From contig UQMY01000015.1 of assembly GCA_900542325.1 (NCBI GenBank), positions 1 through 58,109 on the forward strand: a DNA stretch of 58,109 bases, in the 5' to 3' direction. The translations under genes and the position numbers were made by a program. Numbering within the stretch: position 1 is the first letter of the stretch; each line of letters opens with the position of its first letter. Origin of the DNA: an uncultured Collinsella sp. (GTDB lineage Bacteria; Actinomycetota; Coriobacteriia; Coriobacteriales; Coriobacteriaceae). The notes below the pieces were generated by a model. The model worked only from the letters and a program-made list of their open reading frames with translations, was not told the origin of the DNA and did no database searches. Of the stretch, positions 30,769 through 38,080 are shown piece after piece.

Positions 30769-31440
30769 GTGAGCCGTTCTGCCCGTATTGGATTGATTGT
30801 CTTGGCGCTTGCGATCGCTGTGGTTGGCGCGGGCGCTGTCGGTATGGCATTTCTACCTGCTGCGGTGACGGAGCCGGTGGTCAAGCCTGTGACTCAATCT
30901 GTCGAACTTCTGACCGGCGACGACAAGCCCGAGACCATTACCGTTGATTTTGATGAGCAGCCGGCTGTGCTGGGTATTAGCAATTATCCGCGTATTCAGC
31001 TTGGGGCCATGCGCTATACCACGGATACAAGCCTGATCGATAGGGCGTCCGAGCTACTCAAGGGCAAAACATTTAAGCGTTGGTACGGATATGCGTCCTA
31101 TCGGGCAAAAGCGAACGACATGGTTGGCGGATGCCACTCGTCCATCGAGCTGGACACTGCAAACGGCGCAAAGTTATGTGATGTCTCGTACGATCCGGGC
31201 TACGAGGGCAATGAGGGTCCGGGCATCTACATCATGGACGGCGATGTCGCCTATGTCATGGAGGGCGACCAGACCGAGCTCAACGATTTTATGGGTCAGT
31301 GTATCCAAGATGCCTATAAACAGACCTGCTTGCCTGACCCGCAGACTGCACGCGATAGTGGGTCTGCCCGTACATGGCTGTTCGAGGATGAGATGCCCTG
31401 GACCGTCGAATCGGGAAGTACGGGTTCGGCGAAGGAGTAG
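30769..31440 (+). CDS. Membrane-anchored secreted protein of unknown function
   Basis: A 223-residue protein. A hydrophobic segment near the N-terminus (ARIGLIVLALAIAVVGAGAV) is followed by an extracytoplasmic domain with few cysteines (GGCHSSIEL, AKLCDVSYD, GQCIQDAYKQTC). The start is a GTG with GTGGGG about ten bases upstream; an earlier in-frame GTG at 30730 lacks a ribosome site. No family was recognised. Like its divergent neighbour it has one anchor, a similar size and cysteine-bearing outer domain, so the two may be distantly related or act together. Confidence 0.65.
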   Translation: MSRSARIGLIVLALAIAVVGAGAVGMAFLPAAVTEPVVKPVTQSVELLTGDDKPETITVDFDEQPAVLGISNYPRIQLGAMRYTTDTSLIDRASELLKGKTFKRWYGYASYRAKANDMVGGCHSSIELDTANGAKLCDVSYDPGYEGNEGPGIYIMDGDVAYVMEGDQTELNDFMGQCIQDAYKQTCLPDPQTARDSGSARTWLFEDEMPWTVESGSTGSAKE

Positions 31441-31448
31441 AGACCGCG

Positions 31449-31483
31449 ACTACCACAAAGGTACCCGTCCCCTTTGTAGTAGT
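31449..31483. repeat. Palindromic extragenic repeat (ACAAAGG family)
   Basis: ACTACCACAAAGG and CCTTTGTAGTAGT flank a nine-base centre (one mismatch in the arms). It directly follows the secreted-protein gene and precedes the 80-base palindrome array. Confidence 0.65.
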
Positions 31484-31492
31484 TCTCGGTTT

Positions 31493-31709
31493 GTCTCGAT
31501 CTGTAACATCTTGGCCGCTAAAAGTGGGCCTGGTGTTACAGATTTAGATTTTCGACTCAGGTGTCTTCGTTCGTCTCGATTTGTAACAGATAGAGCCCTA
31601 TTTGCCGACTAGATGTTACAGATTGAGACAAACGGGCGCCGCTGAACAATTCGTCTCGATCTGTAACATCTGGAGCCGGAAACGGTCGATAGATGTTACA
31701 GATTGAGAT
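31493..31709. repeat. Three long palindromes at an exact 80-bp period
   Basis: 57-base hairpin units start at 31493, 31573 and 31653. Each opens with GTCTCGATCTGTAACA (or one change) and closes with TGTTACAGATT followed by GAGA in units 2 and 3. Arms are conserved; the 20-base loops and the 23-base spacers differ. The array lies about 180 bases before clpB. Confidence 0.85.
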
Positions 31710-31772
31710 AGTAAGGGGACGAGGCCGCAGCGGGCGAGCGTGCCTGCTCCCTATCACTTAATCACTCAGAAA

Positions 31773-31808
31773 ATCTTATATATAGAGACTTAGATTTGTG
31801 TATAAGAT
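31773..31808. promoter_or_regulatory. Inverted repeat in the clpB leader/promoter
   Basis: ATCTTATA and TATAAGAT are perfect 8-base arms around 20 A/T-rich bases, about 80 bases before the clpB start. It may overlap the promoter. It does not match the HAIR (HspR) or CIRCE (HrcA) consensus. Confidence 0.4.
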
Positions 31809-31886
31809 CGCGCAAAGCTGGCAACAATACTTCTCGAACAACGTGAAGCCGCCCCGTAGGGCGGCCGCCCCAAGAGAGGTGATTCC

Positions 31887-34514
31887 ATGAGAATCGATAA
31901 GCTAGCAATGACGTCGCGCGAGGCGCTGCAGACCGCCATGAGCACGGCTGCCGACGCGCAGGCCGGCGCGGTGGAGCCGATTCACCTGCTGTCCGCCCTG
32001 CTTGGTGCCGGCGAGCGCAATATCTCCGTGATCATCGAGCGCATCGGCGCCGATCCGGCCCAGCTTGCACGCTCCACACAAGATGCCATCGACCGCGCGC
32101 CCAAGGTTTCGGGCGAGGGCCAGCAGATGGGCCTGTCCAATGAGCTCGTCCGCGTGATCGAGAAGGCCGAGAAGAAGGCCACCAAGATGGGCGACAGCTT
32201 TGTGGTGACCGAGCATTTGCTGATGGCGCTTGCCGAGGACAAGGGCGAGGCTGGTCGTGTACTGCGTGACGCCGGCGTCACCAAGGAGCGCATCGAGCAG
32301 GTCTACGAGGAGCTGCGTGGCGATGACCGCGTGACGTCTGCCGAGGATAAGACCCAGTTTGAGGCGCTGGAGCAGTACGGTCGCAACATCTGCGATCTGG
32401 CCCGCGCCGGCAAGCTCGACCCGGTCATCGGCCGTACCGACGAGATCCGCCGTACCATCCAGGTTCTGTCCCGCCGCACCAAGAACAACCCCGTGCTCAT
32501 CGGCGAGCCGGGCGTCGGCAAGACGGCCATCGTCGAGGGCATCGCCCAGCGTATCGTGGCCGGCGACGTGCCGAGCACCCTGCGCGACCGCGACCTCATC
32601 GAGCTCGACATGAGCGCGCTGGTCGCCGGCGCCAAGTATCGCGGCGAGTTCGAGGACCGCTTGAAGGCCGTGCTCAAGGAAGTGCAAAAGTCCGAGGGCA
32701 AGGTCATCCTGTTCATCGATGAGCTCCACACCATCGTGGGCGCGGGTGCCACCGAGGGCTCCATGGATGCCGGCAACATCCTGAAGCCGGCGCTCGCCCG
32801 TGGCGACTTGCACGCAATCGGCGCGACTACGCTCGACGAGTATCGCAAGTACATCGAGAAGGACGCGGCACTCGCCCGTCGTTTCCAGACCGTTATGGTG
32901 AGCGAGCCTACCGTCGAGGACACCATCTCGATCCTGCGTGGCCTCAAGGAGAAGTACGAGATCTTCCACGGCGTGCATATCACCGATAGCGCGCTCGTGG
33001 CAGCTGCCGACCTCTCCGATCGCTACATTGCCGACCGCTTCCTGCCCGACAAGGCCATCGACTTGGTCGATGAGGCCGCAAGCCGCCTGCGCATGGAGCT
33101 CGACAGCATGCCGGTCGAGATTGACGCCACCACGCGTCAGCTCACCCAGCTGCAGATCGAGGAGCAGGCGCTCATGAAAGAGACCGACGACGCCTCTAAG
33201 GAGCGTTTGGAGGCTCTGCGCCAAGAGATTGCCGAAGTCCAGGAAAAGCTCAACGTGCAAAAGGCCGGCTGGCTCAACCAAAAGAACGCCATCGACCACG
33301 TGCAGGAGCTTAAGGGCCAGCTTGACGCGGCCAAGAGCGAAGAGGAGCGCGCGACGCGCAACGGCGATCTGGGCCGTGCGTCCGAGCTTCGCTATTCTGT
33401 GATCCCGGGTCTGCAGCAGCAGATTCAGGATTCCGAGGCTGCGCTCGAGGCGCAAAAGCAGCAGGACGGCGAGGGCCTCAACGAACAGGTGACCTCCGAT
33501 GAGATCGCCGAGGTCGTGAGCGCCTGGACCGGTGTGCCCGTGTCCAAGATGATGCAGGGTGAGCTCGACAAGTTGAAGGGCTTGGAGGGCGAGCTGCATA
33601 AGCGCGTTATCGGTCAGGACGAGGCCGTCTCCGCTGTAGCCGCGGCCGTGCGTCGCAGCCGTGCGGGTCTCTCCGACCCAGACAAGCCCATCGGCAGCTT
33701 CTTCTTCCTGGGCCCCACCGGCGTAGGCAAGACCGAGCTCGCCAAGGCGCTGGCCGAGTGCCTGTTCGATGACGAGCGCGCACTCGTGCGTATCGACATG
33801 TCCGAGTACATGGAGAAGTTCAGCGTCCAGCGTCTGATCGGTGCGCCCCCGGGATACGTGGGCTACGACGAGGGCGGCCAGCTCACCGAGGCCGTGCGCC
33901 GTCGTCCCTACTCCGTGATCTTGCTCGACGAGATGGAGAAGGCTCATCCGGATGTCTTTAACGTGCTGCTGCAGGTGCTCGACGACGGCCGTTTGACCGA
34001 CGGTCAGGGTCGCCAAGTGTCCTTCAAGAACACGATTATCATCATGACGTCCAACGTGGGCTCCAAGGCTATCGCCGATCTGTCCGGCAAGGACGAGGAG
34101 GAGATGCGCCATCAGGTTGACGGGGCCATGGCTCAAACCTTCCGCCCCGAGTTCCTCAACCGTATCGACGATATCGTGGTGTTCCATCCGCTCGGCATGG
34201 CGCAGATCGAGAAGATCGTCGACATCCAGCTCGCCGACGTCCGCGCGCGTCTGGCCAAGGAGCGCATGACGCTTGCCATCACCCCGGCGGCCAAGCAGAT
34301 GCTCGCCGTGGGCGGCCTGGACCCGGTCTTTGGCGCCCGTCCGCTCAAGCGTCTGGTTCAGCGCGAGGTCGTGGATGCCATCGCCGCCGCTATCATCGAC
34401 GGCACGGTGCGCGAGGGCGATCAGGTGACAGTCGATGTCGACAAGGACGGCGGCTTTACCGTCGTGTGCGATAACACGCCGGCGGCCACCTACGAGGTCC
34501 CCGACGCCGAGTAG
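31887..34514 (+). CDS. clpB: ATP-dependent disaggregase ClpB
   Basis: An 875-residue Hsp100 chaperone of normal length. The Clp N-terminal domain covers 1-150. AAA1 has GEPGVGKTAIVEG (Walker A) and ILFIDELHTIVGAGATEGSMDAGNILKP (Walker B and sensor region, interrupted here by no gaps). A coiled-coil middle domain spans about 400-530, and AAA2 has GPTGVGKTELAKAL and ILLDEMEKAHPDVFN. It works with DnaK to rescue aggregated proteins. The start ATG has GAGAGGTG upstream. It is followed by a strong terminator. The long leader with palindromes suggests stress or structural control, but no known heat-shock operator was found. Confidence 0.95.
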   Translation: MRIDKLAMTSREALQTAMSTAADAQAGAVEPIHLLSALLGAGERNISVIIERIGADPAQLARSTQDAIDRAPKVSGEGQQMGLSNELVRVIEKAEKKATKMGDSFVVTEHLLMALAEDKGEAGRVLRDAGVTKERIEQVYEELRGDDRVTSAEDKTQFEALEQYGRNICDLARAGKLDPVIGRTDEIRRTIQVLSRRTKNNPVLIGEPGVGKTAIVEGIAQRIVAGDVPSTLRDRDLIELDMSALVAGAKYRGEFEDRLKAVLKEVQKSEGKVILFIDELHTIVGAGATEGSMDAGNILKPALARGDLHAIGATTLDEYRKYIEKDAALARRFQTVMVSEPTVEDTISILRGLKEKYEIFHGVHITDSALVAAADLSDRYIADRFLPDKAIDLVDEAASRLRMELDSMPVEIDATTRQLTQLQIEEQALMKETDDASKERLEALRQEIAEVQEKLNVQKAGWLNQKNAIDHVQELKGQLDAAKSEEERATRNGDLGRASELRYSVIPGLQQQIQDSEAALEAQKQQDGEGLNEQVTSDEIAEVVSAWTGVPVSKMMQGELDKLKGLEGELHKRVIGQDEAVSAVAAAVRRSRAGLSDPDKPIGSFFFLGPTGVGKTELAKALAECLFDDERALVRIDMSEYMEKFSVQRLIGAPPGYVGYDEGGQLTEAVRRRPYSVILLDEMEKAHPDVFNVLLQVLDDGRLTDGQGRQVSFKNTIIIMTSNVGSKAIADLSGKDEEEMRHQVDGAMAQTFRPEFLNRIDDIVVFHPLGMAQIEKIVDIQLADVRARLAKERMTLAITPAAKQMLAVGGLDPVFGARPLKRLVQREVVDAIAAAIIDGTVREGDQVTVDVDKDGGFTVVCDNTPAATYEVPDAE

Positions 34515-34561
34515 ATTTTTGGGATATGCCTTAAAATCTACCAGCCGTCTCTAAACGCCAA

Positions 34562-34596
34562 GGGCGGCGGATCCATTGGGTCCGCCGCCCTTTTTC
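34562..34596 (+). terminator. Rho-independent terminator of clpB
   Basis: GGGCGGCGGA and TCCGCCGCCC form a perfect 10-base stem, followed by TTTTT. Confidence 0.9.
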
Positions 34597-34645
34597 GTGC
34601 GACAATCGATGATGCCGAACGGATGCGATGTAAGGAGCTATGCAG

Positions 34646-34819
34646 ATGAAAGACGAGATCAAGACAAGCGCGCCGGCGCCCAGGCCCACGTCCAAGCCGG
34701 CGCCCAAGCCGCGCGACCCCTACATCCGTGCCGAGAACGAGGACGATGACGGCTACGATCCCTACAGCGATCGCCGCCCCGAGCGCGAGCCGATGTTCGA
34801 AGCCGACCCGTGGCGTTAA
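34646..34819 (+). CDS. Small proline-rich, acidic-tailed protein (57 residues)
   Basis: The frame MKDEIKTSAPAPRPTSKPAP continues with KPRDPYIRAE, an acidic run NEDDDGYDPYSD, then RRPEREPMF and EADPWR at the end. AAGGAG lies eight bases before the ATG at 34646; an ATG at 34640 is too close to it. The N-terminal half is Pro/Lys/Ala-rich and the C-terminal half acidic and aromatic, so it is likely disordered. It has its own space after the clpB terminator. No family was recognised. Biased composition and a good ribosome site support it as real. Confidence 0.55.
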   Translation: MKDEIKTSAPAPRPTSKPAPKPRDPYIRAENEDDDGYDPYSDRRPEREPMFEADPWR

Positions 34820-34831
34820 GTGGCTAATTTG

Positions 34832-34871
34832 GGTGTCATGGTCCGCTAGTCCTGGGCCTTGATGCTCGGCA
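34832..34871. repeat. 40-bp direct repeat, left copy (ATPase 3 cassette)
   Basis: Identical in 39 of 40 positions to 36361-36400. The right copy covers the final codons and stop of the gene at 36375-37847; this left copy repeats that gene end (reverse strand: GAGCATCAAGGCCCAGGAC then TAG) without the gene. The two copies bracket ATPase 3 and its promoter. Confidence 0.85.
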
Positions 34872-34880
34872 ATAGTAAAA

Positions 34881-34969
34881 CTTGATTTTCTATTAATCAA
34901 GCTACACACAATCTTGTTCTCCTGCTAATCAAGAATCGTTATAATCTTGATTAGCTAGAGAGCAAGATT
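34881..34969. promoter_or_regulatory. Promoter with nested inverted repeats, ATPase 3
   Basis: CTTGATT/AATCAAG arms pair at 34881-34901. GCTAATCAAGA at 34924-34934 is the exact complement of 34945-34955. AATCTTG at 34910 and CAAGATT at 34963 form an outer pair. A consensus TATAAT (34940-34945) lies in the centre of the 11-base palindrome. Binding of a repressor here would block the promoter, and the gene starts at 34978. Confidence 0.75.
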
Positions 34970-34977
34970 GGAGAATC

Positions 34978-36330
34978 GTGGCATTCAACAACTTGATCGC
35001 CCAGAAAATAAAGGACTTTGAGCAACAGGGAGTTCCGCAGGTCTTTGAGCGAGATCTTGATCTGGGAAACTCACAGGAGCCAAAGCGCGACAACATCGTA
35101 AATGTGGTTGTGGGGGCCCGCCGTTGTGGAAAGACGTATCGCCTGTATCAGGAGATGCAGCGGCTTCGGGGCCGGGGCGTCGAGCTTGACCGGATGCTTT
35201 ACTTTAATTTTGAGGACGAGCGCTTGCGCCCGTATGAGCCATCGCTGCTGGCGGACGTGCTCGACACGTTCTATGCGCTGCATCCTGCTGCTCGAACCGA
35301 GGGCGCTTACATTTTCTTTGACGAGATCCAGGAAATTCCCGAATGGGGTGCGTTTCTGCGGCGTGTAGTCGATACGGAGAAAGCGACCGTCTATGTGACG
35401 GGATCTTCTTCTAAGATGCTGTCCTCAGAACTTAAGAGCGAGTTCAGGGGTCGTTCTCTTATACGAGAGCTTTTTCCGTTGAGTTTTTCTGAATACGTTC
35501 GATATAAGACGGGGAGCGTTTTCGAGCCAGATGCGACCTTTTCCCCAAGCGATGCAGCGCTGCTTCGACATCATCTGATCGGATATCTTGAACGAGGGGG
35601 ATTCATCGCGACGCTTGAGCAAACGCCCGCAGACGCGATTCAGCTGCTACAGGAATATGCTTCGCGAACGGTCGCTATGGACGTCATTGAGCGTTACGAC
35701 GTCAAGAACCCCCGTTTGGCCTCGCTGTTTCTGGCGCGGTGCATGGCATCTTCGGGACGAGAGCTGTCAGTGAACAAAGTGTACAACGAGTTCAAGAGCA
35801 GGCAGATACCCGTCAGTCGTAATTCGCTCAGCGACTTACTTGAGTATTATGAGGATGCCTACCTGCTGTTCTCCGTGCCGGAGTTCACGCGTTCACTGGC
35901 AAATAATACGCGGTCTGCGTCTAAAGTCTACGCTGTCGATCCTGCGATGTTCGGAGCATTCTCTCCCGCATCGGCATTGGACCAGGGCCAGAGGCTCGAG
36001 ACTGCGGTGTTCAATGCGCTCAGAAGAAGGACTCCTGCGGTGCGGGTCGGTTCGGTCTGTCGCCTATTGGTCAAGGAGAAGAATAAAAGCCATGAGGTTG
36101 ACTTTGTGGCTGGGGATGCACTTCTCATGCAGGCTTATAGCCTGATTCAGGTGAGTGCGGATATGGCAAGCGAGAAAACGCGCGAGCGCGAAATTGCCGC
36201 GCTTGATGCCTCGATGGCCCAATTCGATCTTGGTGAGTCGACAATCGTTACCATGGATGAGCAGGCCGATATTCCATGCAAACACGGCGTGGTACATGCT
36301 GCGCCCGCATGGAAGTGGCTCCTTTCCTAA
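34978..36330 (+). CDS. AAA_14 / DUF4143 ATPase (ATPase 3)
   Basis: A 450-residue protein. Walker A is GARRCGKT at 46-53, Walker B is YIFFDEIQEI near 111-120, and TGSSSKMLSSE is the sensor motif of the AAA_14 family. A helical and winged-helix region (SVNKVYNEFKSRQIPVSRNSL) follows, then a DUF4143 domain with SHEVDFV, a PD-(D/E)xK-like feature. The role of this widespread family is unknown; its genes are patchy and often solitary. The start is a GTG with GGAG five bases upstream. The promoter is packed with inverted repeats, and the whole unit is bracketed by a 40-base direct repeat, so it looks like an acquired cassette. Confidence 0.85.
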   Translation: MAFNNLIAQKIKDFEQQGVPQVFERDLDLGNSQEPKRDNIVNVVVGARRCGKTYRLYQEMQRLRGRGVELDRMLYFNFEDERLRPYEPSLLADVLDTFYALHPAARTEGAYIFFDEIQEIPEWGAFLRRVVDTEKATVYVTGSSSKMLSSELKSEFRGRSLIRELFPLSFSEYVRYKTGSVFEPDATFSPSDAALLRHHLIGYLERGGFIATLEQTPADAIQLLQEYASRTVAMDVIERYDVKNPRLASLFLARCMASSGRELSVNKVYNEFKSRQIPVSRNSLSDLLEYYEDAYLLFSVPEFTRSLANNTRSASKVYAVDPAMFGAFSPASALDQGQRLETAVFNALRRRTPAVRVGSVCRLLVKEKNKSHEVDFVAGDALLMQAYSLIQVSADMASEKTREREIAALDASMAQFDLGESTIVTMDEQADIPCKHGVVHAAPAWKWLLS

Positions 36331-36360
36331 TCGTCTATGGATTTGCGAGGCCAGGACTCA

Positions 36361-36400
36361 GGTGTCATGGTCCGCTAGTCCTGGGCTTTGATGCTCGGCA
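36361..36400. repeat. 40-bp direct repeat, right copy (ATPase 3 cassette)
   Basis: Second copy of the repeat at 34832-34871. It overlaps the last eight or so codons and the stop of the gene at 36375-37847, so it is probably the original copy. Confidence 0.85.
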
Positions 36401-37847
36401 GGAGAATCTGGGCGAGGTAGTCGGTCTCAAGTTTGGTCGCGGCGTCGGCCTTGCCGTCTTTGCCGACCAGTACGTTCTTGATCTGGCTATAGGTGTAGCG
36501 GTTACCGGTCGTGAGCTCGACAAGCTCAACGGCCGTGTCCATGGGGTAGGTTGACACGGGATTCTGCGTCCGTCCGTTGATGGTCTGGGGCACCACGTAC
36601 GGATAGACGGGGCCGCTGGCGTAGACGGTATAACCGTTGCCTAGATTGGCCGCACCCAAAACCGTATCGCCCTCATCGGGCGTAAAGCTCTCGCCCTCGC
36701 GCACCGCGACGAGCGTCACAATCGGCGTATCGCTGTCGCCGGCAAGATAGATGCATAGCGTGCTGCCATTTTGCCAAGTCTCGACCTTGCCGTACCACTC
36801 GACGGGGATATCGAGCTGGTAGAGGTCGGTTGCCTTGTGGCGAGCGTCAGCATCGCGGGCTGCCTGTGCCTTTTGCGCGCTCACGGCATTGACGGCGGCG
36901 TCGCGCCGCGCGGTTGCCGCCTGCTGGAGCACCTTGGCGGTGGCGGCGGAGCTCGCGCCTCCCTCCTCGGCATATTTGGCGGCGGCATCGATCTGGTCGT
37001 CGGTTACCGTGTCGGCCGAAGGCACCTTGAGCTTAAAGGCGGCCTGGCTGCTTAGGTCCTGTCCGTCGCTCTTGATCGTGACCTGCGCCTTGGTGGTCGG
37101 CACGGTATAGACGGTGCCGTCGGACGCGATGGGGGAGGCGGCAACGGAGAGCGTGTAGTCACCGGGTAGCAGTTTGATGCCACGGCCGTGCTCGTCAACA
37201 TAGAGTGTTTCGCTTACGGAGGATCCGTCAGAATCCTGGCCACTCACCTGTACGGGAATCTTGGAGCCGGTGGAACAGTCGAGCCCCGCGGCATGTACAC
37301 CAATCTGCACCGACATCATCGTGTGGGCATTGGCGGCGGCGATGGCAGCCTGCTCTTGCCGGTATCCGTTCCAGGCTGCGTAGCCTGCGCCGCCGGCGAC
37401 GAGCGCGACGGCCACGACACCGGCGACCATCAGATTGCGGCGCTTGGGCGACATCTTACGATGACGAGCCTCGGCTTCGCGTGCCGAAGGAACGGACGGT
37501 AGGGGAATATCGCCCATGGCGATGGTCTCGTCCACGGCAGGCGCGGAGCCTAAGCCAGGGAGCTCGCGGGTCAGCGAATCTTCGGCCGGCAAGCTGCCAA
37601 GCAGGACGGTCTCTTCTCCCGAGTCGGATTCCGGCTGGTCATCGTCCTTGCTATCGTCCTCTTCGGCTTCGGCCTCGTCAGGAGCGTCTTTGGCGTCGCT
37701 GTCTTCGTGCGCCTCGTCCTGCGTGTCGACGGCCGAATCGCTAAACGAGAGCTCGTCTAGCGCAATCCGGTCAAGGCTCTCCAGGGCCTCGGCACATGCT
37801 TCCGCATCCTGGGCCGCATCCTCGCGGCCACACATCTCATCGCTCAT
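36375..37847 (-). CDS. Single-pass membrane protein with acidic cytoplasmic N-terminus
   Basis: A 490-residue protein. Residues 1-125 are highly acidic and low in complexity (DEAEAEEDDSKDDDQPESDS) with Thr/Ser sites (EETVLLGSLP, DETIAMGDIP) that might be phosphorylated by the PknB-type kinases. A basic stretch (RHRKMSPKRRN) and one membrane helix (MVAGVVAVALVAGGAGYAAW) follow. The outer part has a beta domain (LYVDEHGRGIKLLPGDYTLSV), a helical Ala-rich segment and a C-terminal domain. No family was recognised. The start is the ATG before SDEMCGRE with GGGGG upstream. Its 3' end is the source of the 40-base repeat. A link to the kinase cluster is speculative. Confidence 0.7.
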   Translation of the reverse strand: MSDEMCGREDAAQDAEACAEALESLDRIALDELSFSDSAVDTQDEAHEDSDAKDAPDEAEAEEDDSKDDDQPESDSGEETVLLGSLPAEDSLTRELPGLGSAPAVDETIAMGDIPLPSVPSAREAEARHRKMSPKRRNLMVAGVVAVALVAGGAGYAAWNGYRQEQAAIAAANAHTMMSVQIGVHAAGLDCSTGSKIPVQVSGQDSDGSSVSETLYVDEHGRGIKLLPGDYTLSVAASPIASDGTVYTVPTTKAQVTIKSDGQDLSSQAAFKLKVPSADTVTDDQIDAAAKYAEEGGASSAATAKVLQQAATARRDAAVNAVSAQKAQAARDADARHKATDLYQLDIPVEWYGKVETWQNGSTLCIYLAGDSDTPIVTLVAVREGESFTPDEGDTVLGAANLGNGYTVYASGPVYPYVVPQTINGRTQNPVSTYPMDTAVELVELTTGNRYTYSQIKNVLVGKDGKADAATKLETDYLAQILLPSIKAQD

Positions 37848-37968
37848 ATATCCCCCAATGCAATATCGGCTCAACACTGTACCCAAAAATGGAGCCATAT
37901 AAAGCGAATGCGAAATATAAGATCCGATTTAACCCGAGCACATCGTTCAGCCGCATCCTCGCGGCAGC

Positions 37969-38007
37969 AAAAAGCCCCCGGAACGCGAACGAATCACATT
38001 CCGGGGG
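37969..38007 (-). terminator. Rho-independent terminator of the polytopic membrane protein gene
   Basis: On the minus strand TTCCGGGGG and its partner CCCCCGGAA form a 9-base stem and are followed by CTTTTTG. Confidence 0.85.
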
Positions 38008-38080
38008 ACTCTGCAATGCGTTGAGTTGCGCGGAGCCGGCTACGCCGCTTCGTGCTCAAACGATGTTTGCGTCAGGCACG

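Noticed and set aside
31493..31709. CRISPR array
   Set aside because: Only three units, each itself a long palindrome with variable loop. Spacers are 23 bases and no cas genes are present.
31902..34187. A 761-codon minus-strand frame opposite clpB
   Set aside because: Antisense shadow of clpB with no ribosome site and no recognisable domain.
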